Below, piece by piece: positions 1 to 8,010 of a stretch of DNA of 64,000 bases; position 1 is the first letter of the stretch; each line of letters begins with the position of its first letter. Made by a program: the position numbers and the translations under genes. The notes under the pieces are model-generated. The model had not been told where the DNA came from. It did not search any database and was given only the letters and a program-made list of their open reading frames with translations. This DNA comes from Treponema sp. UBA4377 (GTDB lineage Bacteria > Spirochaetota > Spirochaetia > Treponematales > Treponemataceae), in contig DGRX01000028.1 of NCBI GenBank assembly GCA_002391235.1, positions 1-64,000 on the forward strand, given 5' to 3'.

Positions 1-2
1 TG

Positions 3-179
3 AACAAAAAATTCTTTAAAAAAATCATGTTCAAAAAAGACGCGGTTTACATTTACTATTTGGACAAGGCGGTCTTTGTCCTTAAGCGCTGGTTTGACGC
101 TCCGCAAGACTGGCAGGCCGCCGTTGACTTTATAAAGGCCAACTACGCCGACGGGAGGATAAATGAAGTTTACAATTGA
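3..179 (+). CDS. YcxB-like protein, C-terminal fragment (cut by window edge)
   Basis: The window opens inside this gene. Only its last 58 codons are visible, in the frame starting at base 3 and ending with TGA at 177-179. The tail resembles the C-terminal region of the gene that follows: both carry a DAVYIY strand and then a W-Q...DF-x-KANY segment. The two genes therefore look like tandem paralogues. The next gene starts 17 bases before this stop, which points to translational coupling. Family assignment rests only on that resemblance. Confidence 0.6.
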   Translation, partial: NKKFFKKIMFKKDAVYIYYLDKAVFVLKRWFDAPQDWQAAVDFIKANYADGRINEVYN

Positions 180-789
180 GCGGAAATACAAGCGGCAAGA
201 CTTTGAAAAGCTTTACGCCGACGTAAAAAATTGCAGGGGCTATTTTGCGGTCATCGACATGGCCGTCGTCACGCTGCTTTATCTTAGCGTCGCGCTTTGC
301 GCCGTCGTCTCGTTCCTTATAAAAAGCGACAGGCTTATTTTTAACGGAGCGTTGGTTTTAATCCTTGCGGCTTGCAAAACCCACTCAATGCTGAACAAAA
401 GCAAGCGCGCCAAAAAATGGGCGGAACGGCAATGGAACATGTTTGTAAAAGATTTTCCCGACACAAGTTTTTCTTTTGAAGGCGACAAACTTTTTTTGTC
501 AAACGAAATCCAAGACTGGACGGTTTATCCAAAAGACTTTCATTCAGTCTTTTTTGCGGACGACGCCGTTTACATTTACCTTACCCGCGCCACATGCGTC
601 TATGTTTTTGAATCGGATTTTTCCGGCGCGGACGAGTGGCAAAGCTTTTACGATTTTGCAAAAGCCAATTACTGCAAAACCAAGCGCGTCTACCACAAAG
701 GCAAGTCCGTTCCGCTTTACCGCCTTGCCGGCGCTTTAATCGGAGCGGCCTTCTTTGCCGCGGTCGTCCTTAGCGCGTGGGTTAGGTAG
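163..789 (+). CDS. YcxB-like membrane protein
   Basis: This 208-residue protein has two hydrophobic segments near residues 30-68, a soluble beta-rich middle, and a final hydrophobic segment near 187-205. That layout is typical of YcxB-like membrane proteins of unknown function. The start is supported by GGGAGG at 153-158 inside the preceding gene, with which it overlaps by 17 bases. The soluble part repeats the motif pattern of the upstream partial gene (VYPKDF, DAVYIY, FAKANY), so the pair probably arose by duplication. No catalytic motif is visible and no function is claimed. Confidence 0.6.
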   Translation: MKFTIERKYKRQDFEKLYADVKNCRGYFAVIDMAVVTLLYLSVALCAVVSFLIKSDRLIFNGALVLILAACKTHSMLNKSKRAKKWAERQWNMFVKDFPDTSFSFEGDKLFLSNEIQDWTVYPKDFHSVFFADDAVYIYLTRATCVYVFESDFSGADEWQSFYDFAKANYCKTKRVYHKGKSVPLYRLAGALIGAAFFAAVVLSAWVR

Positions 790-798
790 AGGGAAGGG

Positions 799-984
799 TT
801 AAAGCGCCCCTTCCTCCATCGCGGCCAGCTCCTTTTGCAAAGTTTCTTGCAGGGCTTCGTCAAAGCCGGTCAGGGCGGAAAAGGGCAAAAAGATTTTGGC
901 GCGCTGGCTTAGGGGCATCCGGTCTTTTAGGGAATCGCGGTTCCAGTCATAATTGATTATGTCGTCGTAATTTTTTTCGGTCAT
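799..984 (-). CDS. Small hypothetical protein downstream of Y-family polymerase
   Basis: This 61-residue acidic protein (MTEKNYDDIINYDWNRD...) ends in a charged helix. Its ATG overlaps the stop of the polymerase gene in an ATGA arrangement (981-984), so it is translationally coupled to it as the last gene of the operon. I do not recognise the family. The size and strict coupling suggest an accessory partner of the polymerase, but that is inference. Confidence 0.65.
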   Translation of the reverse strand: MTEKNYDDIINYDWNRDSLKDRMPLSQRAKIFLPFSALTGFDEALQETLQKELAAMEEGAL

Positions 985-2369
985 GCCTTGTGTCCTCCGA
1001 TTTGCTCGTTGCGGTCGCGGGTCGTGGCGCCTTCCTGCAAATTCGTTCCTTTTAAAATCGCGTTCTTTCCAAACTTGCCGATGATTTTTAGCCTGGCGCT
1101 TTGAAGGCTCTCCTCCTGTCCGGGCTTTATGCCAAGAGCCTCCGCCTCCATTCCGTCAAAAAGGCTTGGCTCGCGTTGGCTTTCTGGAATCGTGTTGTTG
1201 GCGCAAACGTTCACGCGGCGGACAAGATATTTGGGATTTGCGATCCGTTCAAAAAGAGAGACAAAGCTTTCAACAATCAGCTTGGAGGAATTGCTGTGCG
1301 TTCCAAGAGAAAGGCTCGCGCCGGCCGGCTTTGGAACGGGGCGGCCGTAATAGTCGTAGACAACTTCGCCGTCAAAATCGTCCTTGCTCAAAGTTTGCGC
1401 GTCGTAGCCTATGTAAAGCGTGATGGAATTCGCCACAAGTTTTTTCTTGAACAAATCCAGCGCTAAAAGCTCGGCCATTTCGCGGACGATGATTTTTGCC
1501 TTTTCGTAGTCGTACGGCTCGTGAAGGACTTGCCCGCTTCCAAGGCTTTTGGCTTGCGTCTTGTAGCCCTTGATTTCCTTCATTTCCACAGGCTCGACGC
1601 CCCAAGCGTGGTCGATTAAAATCTCCGCGTCAATTCCAAATTCCTTGTACAAAAGCTTGGGGTTCTTTAGCGAAAGGCGAGCCACGTCTCCCATCGTGTA
1701 CAAAAAATATTTTTCAAGCCTGCGCGCGGTTCCTTTCCCCACCCTCCAAAAATCGGTGAGCGGCCTGTGGCTCCACAATTTTTTTCTGTAGGAGATTTCG
1801 TCAAGCTCCGCGATTCTCACTCCGTCCTTGTCCGCCGGAATATGCTTTGCCACGATGTCCATCGCGATTTTTGCCAAGTAAAGGTTGGGCGCGATTCCGG
1901 CGGTGGCCGTGATTCCTGTCGCGTCCAAAACGTCGTGGATGACTTTTACCGCAAGCTCGCGCGCGCCTGTCTTGTAAAGCGCAAGGTAGCTTGTCGCGTC
2001 GATGAAAACTTCGTCAATCGAATAAACGTGAATGTCCTCGGGCGCGAAATATTTTAGGTAGACGTTGTAAATGTCGGTGGAATACTTTATGTAAAGCGCC
2101 ATTCGCGGAACGGCAGTTATGTACTCCAAATCCTTTCCGGTCTGCCGCTTTACCTCGCGAGCCTTGGCCTCAACCTCAAAAAGCCTGCAACGGCCGCCAA
2201 GCCCGTAAGCCTTTAGCGCGGGGCTAACCGCAAGGCAAATCGTCTTGCTTGTGCGGCTTTTGTCGGCCACAACAAGCTTTGTCGTCAGCGGATCCAGCCC
2301 GCGCTCGCGGCACTCAACCGAGGCGTAAAAAGATTTTAGGTCAATCGCGATATAGGTCTTGGCTTGCAT
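981..2369 (-). CDS. Y-family DNA polymerase (UmuC/DinB type)
   Basis: This 462-residue protein is an error-prone translesion polymerase. The N terminus has the palm motif IAIDLKSFYASVE, with the first metal-binding Asp and the steric-gate region. A second motif, HVYSIDEVFID, supplies the catalytic Asp-Glu. A little-finger region follows. Upstream in-frame codons exist to 2489, but the ATG at 2369 fits the conserved start of the family (MQAKTYIAIDLKSFY). The gene begins 8 bases after the YunG-like gene and overlaps the small gene downstream by ATGA, so it is the third member of an operon led by a GH5 enzyme. That is an odd context for a repair gene. No LexA box was seen. Confidence 0.9.
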   Translation of the reverse strand: MQAKTYIAIDLKSFYASVECRERGLDPLTTKLVVADKSRTSKTICLAVSPALKAYGLGGRCRLFEVEAKAREVKRQTGKDLEYITAVPRMALYIKYSTDIYNVYLKYFAPEDIHVYSIDEVFIDATSYLALYKTGARELAVKVIHDVLDATGITATAGIAPNLYLAKIAMDIVAKHIPADKDGVRIAELDEISYRKKLWSHRPLTDFWRVGKGTARRLEKYFLYTMGDVARLSLKNPKLLYKEFGIDAEILIDHAWGVEPVEMKEIKGYKTQAKSLGSGQVLHEPYDYEKAKIIVREMAELLALDLFKKKLVANSITLYIGYDAQTLSKDDFDGEVVYDYYGRPVPKPAGASLSLGTHSNSSKLIVESFVSLFERIANPKYLVRRVNVCANNTIPESQREPSLFDGMEAEALGIKPGQEESLQSARLKIIGKFGKNAILKGTNLQEGATTRDRNEQIGGHKA

Positions 2370-2377
2370 GGGGCGGC

Positions 2378-2824
2378 CTATAGTCCAAGCGCCTTTTCCA
2401 GTTCCACCTTGAGCGCTTCGTAGCGCAGGCGCTTTTCTTCTTTGGCAAAGTGAACCTCGCGGAACTGCTCCGGGTTCTTTTGGTAGCAAAGCTTTTCGCC
2501 GCCGAACTGCTCGCTTGTAAGGTCAAAGACGCAGTCGCCGCTTGCGGTGGGAACAACATTGTAGCAGTGGTAGTTTCCGCCATCGCGAAGGATGCCGTAG
2601 ACTTTTCCGCCAAAAATGTCCTGCGCCAAAAAGGCTGTGATCGAGCACTAGCCAAGCGTCTTGTTCTTTGGCGTCCAGTCCTGCCTCATCCGAGGCGCGC
2701 AAGTTTGCGCGCTCCAAAATCCAGACAGCAAATCGTAGAGCTGCCGGGGATTTTTTATTTTTGAATAGGCCGGATTTACCGGAGCGCAATCCGCGCCCTG
2801 CCAGCCGTAAAATTTGTATTCCAT
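2378..2824 (-). pseudogene. YunG-like protein interrupted by an in-frame amber codon
   Basis: Reading from the ATG at 2824, the frame gives MEYKFYGWQGADCAPVNP...KTLG, then TAG (complement of 2648-2650), then continues in the same frame as CSITAFLAQDIFGG...VFDLTSEQFGG to 2378. The YunG family has GQC-A-V-T-A-L at the junction, so the stop sits exactly where Gln is expected: CAG to TAG, one base. The two halves together have normal family length (about 148 codons). The gene overlaps the GH5 stop by ATGA, so the operon layout is intact. Most likely a recent nonsense mutation or a sequence error. Suppression is possible but unsupported. Confidence 0.75.
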
Positions 2825-3852
2825 CAGAGACACTTCACCAATTCGCCGAAAACGCCCTTCATGCGCTCGTCGCTTAGGCCGTAGTCCATTTGCTTGTAGC
2901 TCCAGGCGGCGCGGCCGATACCGCATTCTTTAAACGCGGCGTTTATGTCCTTGTACCAGGCCAGCGTTTGCTCCGGGCTGGCGCGGTCAATCACGCCGTA
3001 CTCGCCGCAGTAAAGGGCCGCGCCGCGTTCTTGGCAAACCTTGATTCCGGCCTGCCACTTTTGGACAAAAAATTCCGGGCCGTATGTTTTTGAATCGTCC
3101 TCGACATGGCTTACAAAATCCGGAAAGCCGCAAGAGAGCGCCGCGTCGTTGTGCTTTTTATAGGTCGTCGGATATTCCAGCCTAAAGCCATGCGGCATTC
3201 CCGACACCCAAGGCGCGCCTTGGTGCGTGAACATAAGCGGGTCGTAGCAGTGAAAGTTGTAGACGATGTTTTCGTCGGCGGGCGGAAGCAAATCTTTTAG
3301 CGCGTCAATCGAATTGTTCCAATAGCCGCCAATCAAAATCTTTATCGTCTTTGAATGTCTTCGGATTGTCTCAATCGCCTTGGCGGAAATTTTGTTCCAC
3401 GCGTCGCTGTAAGACGGAGATGTGACTTCGTTCAAAAGCTCAAAGGCCATCATGTCTTCGTATTTAACGTAGCGCTTTGAAAACTCTTCCCACAAAGCGT
3501 AAAAATGCGCGTGAAGCTTTTCGTCGGCAAAAAAATTGTTCTTTTCTTCGCCCGCGTCAAAGGAATAGCCCAAGGTTTTGTGCAAGTCCAAAATCAAGTT
3601 CAGCTTATTCTTTTTTGCCCACAAAATCGCGTTGTCAACGTAGGAAAAACCGCTTTCGATAAAAGTTCCGTCCTCGCGCTGAAAAACCTGCCAGTCAACC
3701 GGCACTCGGACATGGTCTGCTCCCCATGCCGCAAGCTTTTCAAAATCGCTTTCAACAATGAAGGTCTTGTAATGCTCGTCCGTGTACTCCGAGCACTGCG
3801 AAAGCCATCCGCCAAAATTAACGCCCTTTTCGTAGCCAACAAATTTTTTCAT
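2824..3852 (-). CDS. Glycoside hydrolase family 5 (cellulase-like)
   Basis: This 342-residue enzyme hydrolyses beta-linked glucans or related polymers. It begins MKKFVGYEKGVNFGGWLSQ, the usual first strand of GH5, followed by ADHVRVPVDW. The acid/base Glu is in FELLNEV (Glu142) and the nucleophile in YCGEYGV (Glu284). No signal peptide is seen from this start, so it may be cytoplasmic and act on imported oligosaccharides. An in-frame extension to 4032 would run into the divergent promoter region and was not used. It is the first gene of the operon with the YunG-like gene and the polymerase. Confidence 0.88.
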   Translation of the reverse strand: MKKFVGYEKGVNFGGWLSQCSEYTDEHYKTFIVESDFEKLAAWGADHVRVPVDWQVFQREDGTFIESGFSYVDNAILWAKKNKLNLILDLHKTLGYSFDAGEEKNNFFADEKLHAHFYALWEEFSKRYVKYEDMMAFELLNEVTSPSYSDAWNKISAKAIETIRRHSKTIKILIGGYWNNSIDALKDLLPPADENIVYNFHCYDPLMFTHQGAPWVSGMPHGFRLEYPTTYKKHNDAALSCGFPDFVSHVEDDSKTYGPEFFVQKWQAGIKVCQERGAALYCGEYGVIDRASPEQTLAWYKDINAAFKECGIGRAAWSYKQMDYGLSDERMKGVFGELVKCL

Positions 3853-3941
3853 AAAATCCCCAAGACTATTTTGCGTGCATTTTACATTATGGCGGAACTT
3901 TAGTCTAGGGCGGCGGCTAAAGCGCGCCAAAGAGATACGCA

Positions 3942-3970
3942 TTGCGCCGACTGCTTTTCTGCGGTATACT
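3942..3970 (+). promoter_or_regulatory. Sigma70-type promoter for the C11 protease gene
   Basis: TTGCGC at 3942-3947 and TATACT at 3965-3970 are separated by 17 bases, 27 bases before the ATG at 3998. It lies in the divergent gap between the GH5 and protease genes. Confidence 0.65.
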
Positions 3971-3997
3971 GTATCATCATTTTTTTTGGAGAAAACT

Positions 3998-6334
3998 ATG
4001 GACCATACAAACAGACCGCGCGGAAGGGACAAGAACGTAACCGAAGGCGGAAAAGGCGCTTACAGGCGCGGAGACGGCTTGGACACAGGCCCGGTCGGAT
4101 CTTCTGACGGATATTCCTCAAGACAGGACGACGGCGGCTTTGGCAAAAAGGCCGTCACTCGCGGCGGAAGCGGAAGCCTTATCGTAATCGTCTTGTTCTT
4201 GCTTTTTAAATTCTTTTTTGGAGGAGCGTCTCAAGGCGACGCTGGCCAGGAATCAAGCGGAGCGGTTGAGCAAATTTTGGGAACGCTCGCTGACCAAAGC
4301 CAAGGCGCTCAAAGCCCCGCGCAGTTTGGCGGCCAATCATCCGGCGCGTCAAACCATTCCGGCGTAAACGCCTCGGACTCCAGCGCGGACGCAAGCGTCG
4401 CTCCCGGAAGCCGCGCCAAGTACACGAAAATCGCGGGGAACGGAAACGACGCCATAACGATGATGGTCTACATGTGCGGAACCGACTTGGAGTCCCAGCA
4501 CGGAATGGCCTCCTCCGACTTGGCCGAAATGGCTGCGGCAAACTTTGGCGACAAAATCAACATCGTCGTCTACACAGGCGGCTGCAAGCAATGGAAAATT
4601 TCTTCCATATCAAATTCGACAAACCAAATCTACCAAGTCGCGCAAGGAAAGCTTAAAACCTTGGTCAAAGACGACGGAGCGAAAAAGATGACCGATCCCG
4701 CCACCCTTTCGGCCTTTATAAAATGGTCGGCCAAAAACTTTCCGGCCAACCGAAACATTTTGGTTTTTTGGGACCACGGCGGCGGCTCGGTCAGCGGCTA
4801 CGGCTATGACGAAAAATTCCCAAGAGCCGGCTCGATGAATTTGACCAACATCAACAAGGCGCTAAAAGCCGGCGGCGTAAAATTTGACTTTATCGGCTTT
4901 GACGCCTGCTTGATGGCCACCGCGGAAACCGCTCTTATGCTAAACGCGCACGCGGACTATATGATCGGCTCGGAAGAAACGGAGCCAGGAATCGGCTGGT
5001 ATTACACAGACTGGCTTAGCCGCCTTGCCGCCGACACCGCGATGCCCACCGTTCAAATCGGAAAGCTTATCGCCGACGACTTTGTGGACCAATGCGCGAT
5101 AAAGTGCCGAGGCCAGCAGACAACGCTTTCTGTCATCGACTTGGCGGAATTTGCAAACACGGTTCCCGCTCCTTTGTCGGCCTTTTCAAAATCGCTTTCA
5201 AAGCTCATCACAAACAACGACTACAAAACCGTTTCCGACGCGCGCTACTACACGCGCGAATTCGCAAGGAGTTCCCGCATCGACCAAATCGACTTGGTCC
5301 ACCTTTGCAAAAATGTCGGCAACGCCGAAGGAAAAAATTTGGCAGCCGCGCTTACAAACGCCGTAAAGTACAACAAGACTTCGACAAACATCAGCGACGC
5401 CTACGGCGTTTCGATTTACTTCCCCTACCAGCGAGCGTCAAGCGTTGACGAAATCTGCGACACTTACAGCGCGATTGGAATGGACCAAAGCTACGCGGAA
5501 TGCATCCGACAGTTCGCCAATTTGGAAATCAGCGGCCAAGTCGCGGCGGGCGGCGCAAGCTCTCCGATGGACTCTCTCTTTGGCCTTCTTGGCGGAACGG
5601 ACGGCGGCGCCATAAGCCCCGACGCGATCGGAGATTTATTGGGCGCGTTTTTTGGAAGAAGCTCCGCCTCGACAAAAACCGCGGCGCAATACATTTCCGT
5701 AAACCATTTTGACAAGAGCAACCTTTTCTGGAAAAACGGCGCTTCCGGCAAAGTGATTTCAATGAGCGAGGCGCAATGGAGCTTGGTTCACGCCTTGGAC
5801 TTGAACATGTTCTACGACGACGGAAACGGCTACATCGATTTGGGCTTGGACAACATTTACGAGTTTACAAAAGACGGAAGCCTTGCCGCTCCGTCGGACA
5901 AAACATGGCTTTCAATCAACGGCCAGCCCGTCGCATACTACCACACCGACACAACGGAAATCGGCGGCCAATACACAATCACAGGCCGCGTTCCCGCCTT
6001 GCTGAACGGAAACCGCGTCAACATCTGGCTTGTCTTTGACAACAAAAATCCCAAGGGAATCATTTCCGGAGCCAGCGCCGACTACAAGGGAGCCACGCTG
6101 CAAGCCGCCAAGACCGCGATTTCCCTCAAGGCCGGCGACAAGGTAGACTTTTTGTGCGACTACTACTCTTACGACGGAAAGTATCAGGACAGCTACTTTT
6201 TGGGCGAGCCTTGGATCGTAGGAGGCCAAGTCCAAATCAGCAACACAAAGGTTGGAAACGGAAGGGCAAAACTTATGTTCCGCTTTACCGACATTTACAA
6301 CAAAGAGTATTGGTCAGAAGCGGTGGAACTTTAG
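3998..6334 (+). CDS. Clostripain-family (C11) cysteine protease, membrane anchored
   Basis: This 778-residue protein has a polar N terminus and one hydrophobic segment near residues 50-70 (SLIVIVLFLLFKFFFGG). A low-complexity Gly/Ser/Gln linker follows, then a C11 peptidase domain starting at MMVYMCGTDLES. The catalytic His is in FWDHGGG (His260) and the Cys in GFDACLMA (Cys304), both intact. The long C-terminal half is probably beta-rich and of unknown role. The start at 3998 is preferred over 3875 because a GGAG ribosome site and a promoter lie directly upstream. The topology suggests an enzyme anchored in the inner membrane and facing the periplasm. It probably shares a transcript with the NYN gene 12 bases downstream. 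Confidence 0.88.
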   Translation: MDHTNRPRGRDKNVTEGGKGAYRRGDGLDTGPVGSSDGYSSRQDDGGFGKKAVTRGGSGSLIVIVLFLLFKFFFGGASQGDAGQESSGAVEQILGTLADQSQGAQSPAQFGGQSSGASNHSGVNASDSSADASVAPGSRAKYTKIAGNGNDAITMMVYMCGTDLESQHGMASSDLAEMAAANFGDKINIVVYTGGCKQWKISSISNSTNQIYQVAQGKLKTLVKDDGAKKMTDPATLSAFIKWSAKNFPANRNILVFWDHGGGSVSGYGYDEKFPRAGSMNLTNINKALKAGGVKFDFIGFDACLMATAETALMLNAHADYMIGSEETEPGIGWYYTDWLSRLAADTAMPTVQIGKLIADDFVDQCAIKCRGQQTTLSVIDLAEFANTVPAPLSAFSKSLSKLITNNDYKTVSDARYYTREFARSSRIDQIDLVHLCKNVGNAEGKNLAAALTNAVKYNKTSTNISDAYGVSIYFPYQRASSVDEICDTYSAIGMDQSYAECIRQFANLEISGQVAAGGASSPMDSLFGLLGGTDGGAISPDAIGDLLGAFFGRSSASTKTAAQYISVNHFDKSNLFWKNGASGKVISMSEAQWSLVHALDLNMFYDDGNGYIDLGLDNIYEFTKDGSLAAPSDKTWLSINGQPVAYYHTDTTEIGGQYTITGRVPALLNGNRVNIWLVFDNKNPKGIISGASADYKGATLQAAKTAISLKAGDKVDFLCDYYSYDGKYQDSYFLGEPWIVGGQVQISNTKVGNGRAKLMFRFTDIYNKEYWSEAVEL

Positions 6335-6346
6335 GAGGTTATTTTT

Positions 6347-7147
6347 ATGGAAGACACAAGCGAAAAAAGCATTGCGGTATTGATTGACGCGGACAACACG
6401 CCCGGAAAAAAGCTAAAATTGATTTTGCAGGAAATCGCCGTTCACGGCCACATCATAACCAAGCGCGCTTACGGAGACTTTTCTTCGGAGCACTTAAAGA
6501 ATTGGAAGCGCGACTTAAACGACAACGCGATTATTCCAATCCAGCAGTTCGCCTACACGCAGGGAAAAAATTCCAGCGACTCGGCGATGATAATCGACGC
6601 GATGGACTTGCTTTACACCGACAAGTACGACTCAATCGCGCTTGTCACAAGCGACTCAGACTTTACAAAATTGGCCACAAGATTGCGCGAAAGCCAGATT
6701 TACGTTTTTGGCGTGGGCCAAAAAAAGACGCCGCCGTCATTCGTCAACGCTTGCGACGACTTTATCTACATTGAAAACTTGACCGACGACGAGGAGGAGG
6801 AAGCCGAAGAAAAGGCCGACGACTCAAAGGCCAAGCACAAGGTGACAAAAGTCCGCAGCGCCTTCTTTAGAAAATCGCCTGGCGACAAAATGACCGACCG
6901 CCAGTTTAGGAAAATCTTCAAGCTCTTGACCAACGCCTACGAAAAGTACGCCGCCGAAGACGGCTGGGCCGACGTCAGCGCCGCCGGAAACTTCTTCAAG
7001 CGCCAAGACCCGGGCTTTGACACGCTGGACTACGGCTTTAGAAAGCTTTCCGACATCATCCTTTACCTAAAGGACGACTTTGAGCTTCAAAAGCTTCCCT
7101 CGGAACGCAACAGCCGCTACGCGCGCCTTCAGTACCGGCCAAAGTAA
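6347..7147 (+). CDS. NYN-domain ribonuclease-like protein with C-terminal OST-HTH/LOTUS-like domain
   Basis: This 266-residue protein has an N-terminal NYN (PIN-like) domain: IAVLIDADNT, then SSDSAMIIDAMDLLY and ALVTSDSDFTKLATRLRE, which supply the acidic metal-binding residues. After an acidic linker (about 145-160) a C-terminal winged-helix region with a GYGFRKLSDII-like end (DYGFRKLSDIILYL) matches OST-HTH/LOTUS domains. Such proteins are predicted RNA nucleases. A strong AGGAGG site precedes the ATG. The gene follows the protease by 12 bases and ends at a strong bidirectional terminator. Confidence 0.88.
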   Translation: MEDTSEKSIAVLIDADNTPGKKLKLILQEIAVHGHIITKRAYGDFSSEHLKNWKRDLNDNAIIPIQQFAYTQGKNSSDSAMIIDAMDLLYTDKYDSIALVTSDSDFTKLATRLRESQIYVFGVGQKKTPPSFVNACDDFIYIENLTDDEEEEAEEKADDSKAKHKVTKVRSAFFRKSPGDKMTDRQFRKIFKLLTNAYEKYAAEDGWADVSAAGNFFKRQDPGFDTLDYGFRKLSDIILYLKDDFELQKLPSERNSRYARLQYRPK

Positions 7148-7154
7148 GCAAGGC

Positions 7155-7190
7155 AAAAAAAATCCGCGGCAACCGCCGCGGATTTTTTTT
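7155..7190. terminator. Bidirectional intrinsic terminator
   Basis: A perfect 10-bp stem (7161-7170 with 7175-7184) with an AACC loop is flanked by an A tract on the left and a T tract on the right. It sits between the convergent NYN and araD-like genes and can serve both. Confidence 0.92.
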
Positions 7191-7199
7191 GGACCGTTC

Positions 7200-7916
7200 C
7201 TACTTCTGTCCGTAATAAGCGTTGGGCCCGTGCTTTCGCTCGTAGTGCTTTTTTATGATGTAGTCCGGGAGCGGCTGCGCGCCGGGATTTATCGCCAGCG
7301 TGTTAAGCGCCATTTTGCAAACTTCTTCCAAGACGGCGGCGTTGTAGACGGCCTTTTGCGCGTCGCTTCCCCAGGCAAAGGGACCATGGCCGCCGACCAA
7401 AACCATCGTAACTTCTGACGGATTAAGCTTTAGGCCGGCAAAGTGCTCGACAATCGCGTTGCCTGTTTCCTTTTCGTAGTCGCGCTCGACCATTTCTTTG
7501 GAAAGGTAGGGCGTGCAGGGAACGGCGGTCTGAATGTGGTCGGCGTGGGTCGTTCCAAAAAGCGGAACGGCTTTTAGCGCCTGCGCCCAAGAGACCGCCG
7601 CCGTAGAATGCGTGTGGATGATTCCGCCGATTTTGGCTCCGCCTTCCACCGCGAATTTTTTGTACAAGACTATGTGCGTCGGCGTGTCGCTCGACGGATT
7701 CAAATTGCCTTCGACGCGATTTCCTTCAAGGTCAAGGACGACCATCGAGTCGGGCGCAAGCTTTTCGTAGGGAACTCCCGACGGCTTGATCGCGAAGACG
7801 CCCTTGTCCTTGTCAAAGGCGCTCACGTTTCCCCAAGTGTAAAGCGCCAAGCGCTGCGCCGGTATTTGCATGTTGGCCTCGTAGGCCTCTTCCTTTAATG
7901 ACTGGTACGCTGACAT
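7200..7916 (-). CDS. araD: L-ribulose-5-phosphate 4-epimerase (class II aldolase/epimerase)
   Basis: This 238-residue enzyme epimerises L-ribulose 5-phosphate to D-xylulose 5-phosphate. Family signatures are GNVS near residue 30, KPSGVPYE, the zinc-binding HTHS pair, and GHGPFAWG. A strong GGAGGA site lies 5-10 bases upstream of the ATG. It is the last gene of a LacI-regulator / FGGY-kinase / epimerase operon. L-xylulose-5-phosphate or L-fuculose-phosphate specificity cannot be excluded from sequence alone, but an AraD-type role fits the kinase partner. No isomerase (araA) is in the window. Confidence 0.85.
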   Translation of the reverse strand: MSAYQSLKEEAYEANMQIPAQRLALYTWGNVSAFDKDKGVFAIKPSGVPYEKLAPDSMVVLDLEGNRVEGNLNPSSDTPTHIVLYKKFAVEGGAKIGGIIHTHSTAAVSWAQALKAVPLFGTTHADHIQTAVPCTPYLSKEMVERDYEKETGNAIVEHFAGLKLNPSEVTMVLVGGHGPFAWGSDAQKAVYNAAVLEEVCKMALNTLAINPGAQPLPDYIIKKHYERKHGPNAYYGQK

Positions 7917-8010
7917 ATTTTAGTCCTCCTTATGATGCCGTTCGCGCGGCGCGTTCTAGGCTTGCAAGCAATTCGCGGCGCGTTATGGTCTTTCAAACAA
8001 TTCGCCGCCT

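Noticed and set aside
2369..2489. N-terminal extension of the Y-family polymerase
   Set aside because: The extra 40 residues overlap the YunG-like gene and lack family similarity; the ATG at 2369 matches the conserved start.
2648..2650. Programmed stop-codon readthrough or pyrrolysine at the YunG-like TAG
   Set aside because: No insertion element or pyl genes are visible and the family has Gln there, so a point mutation is simpler.
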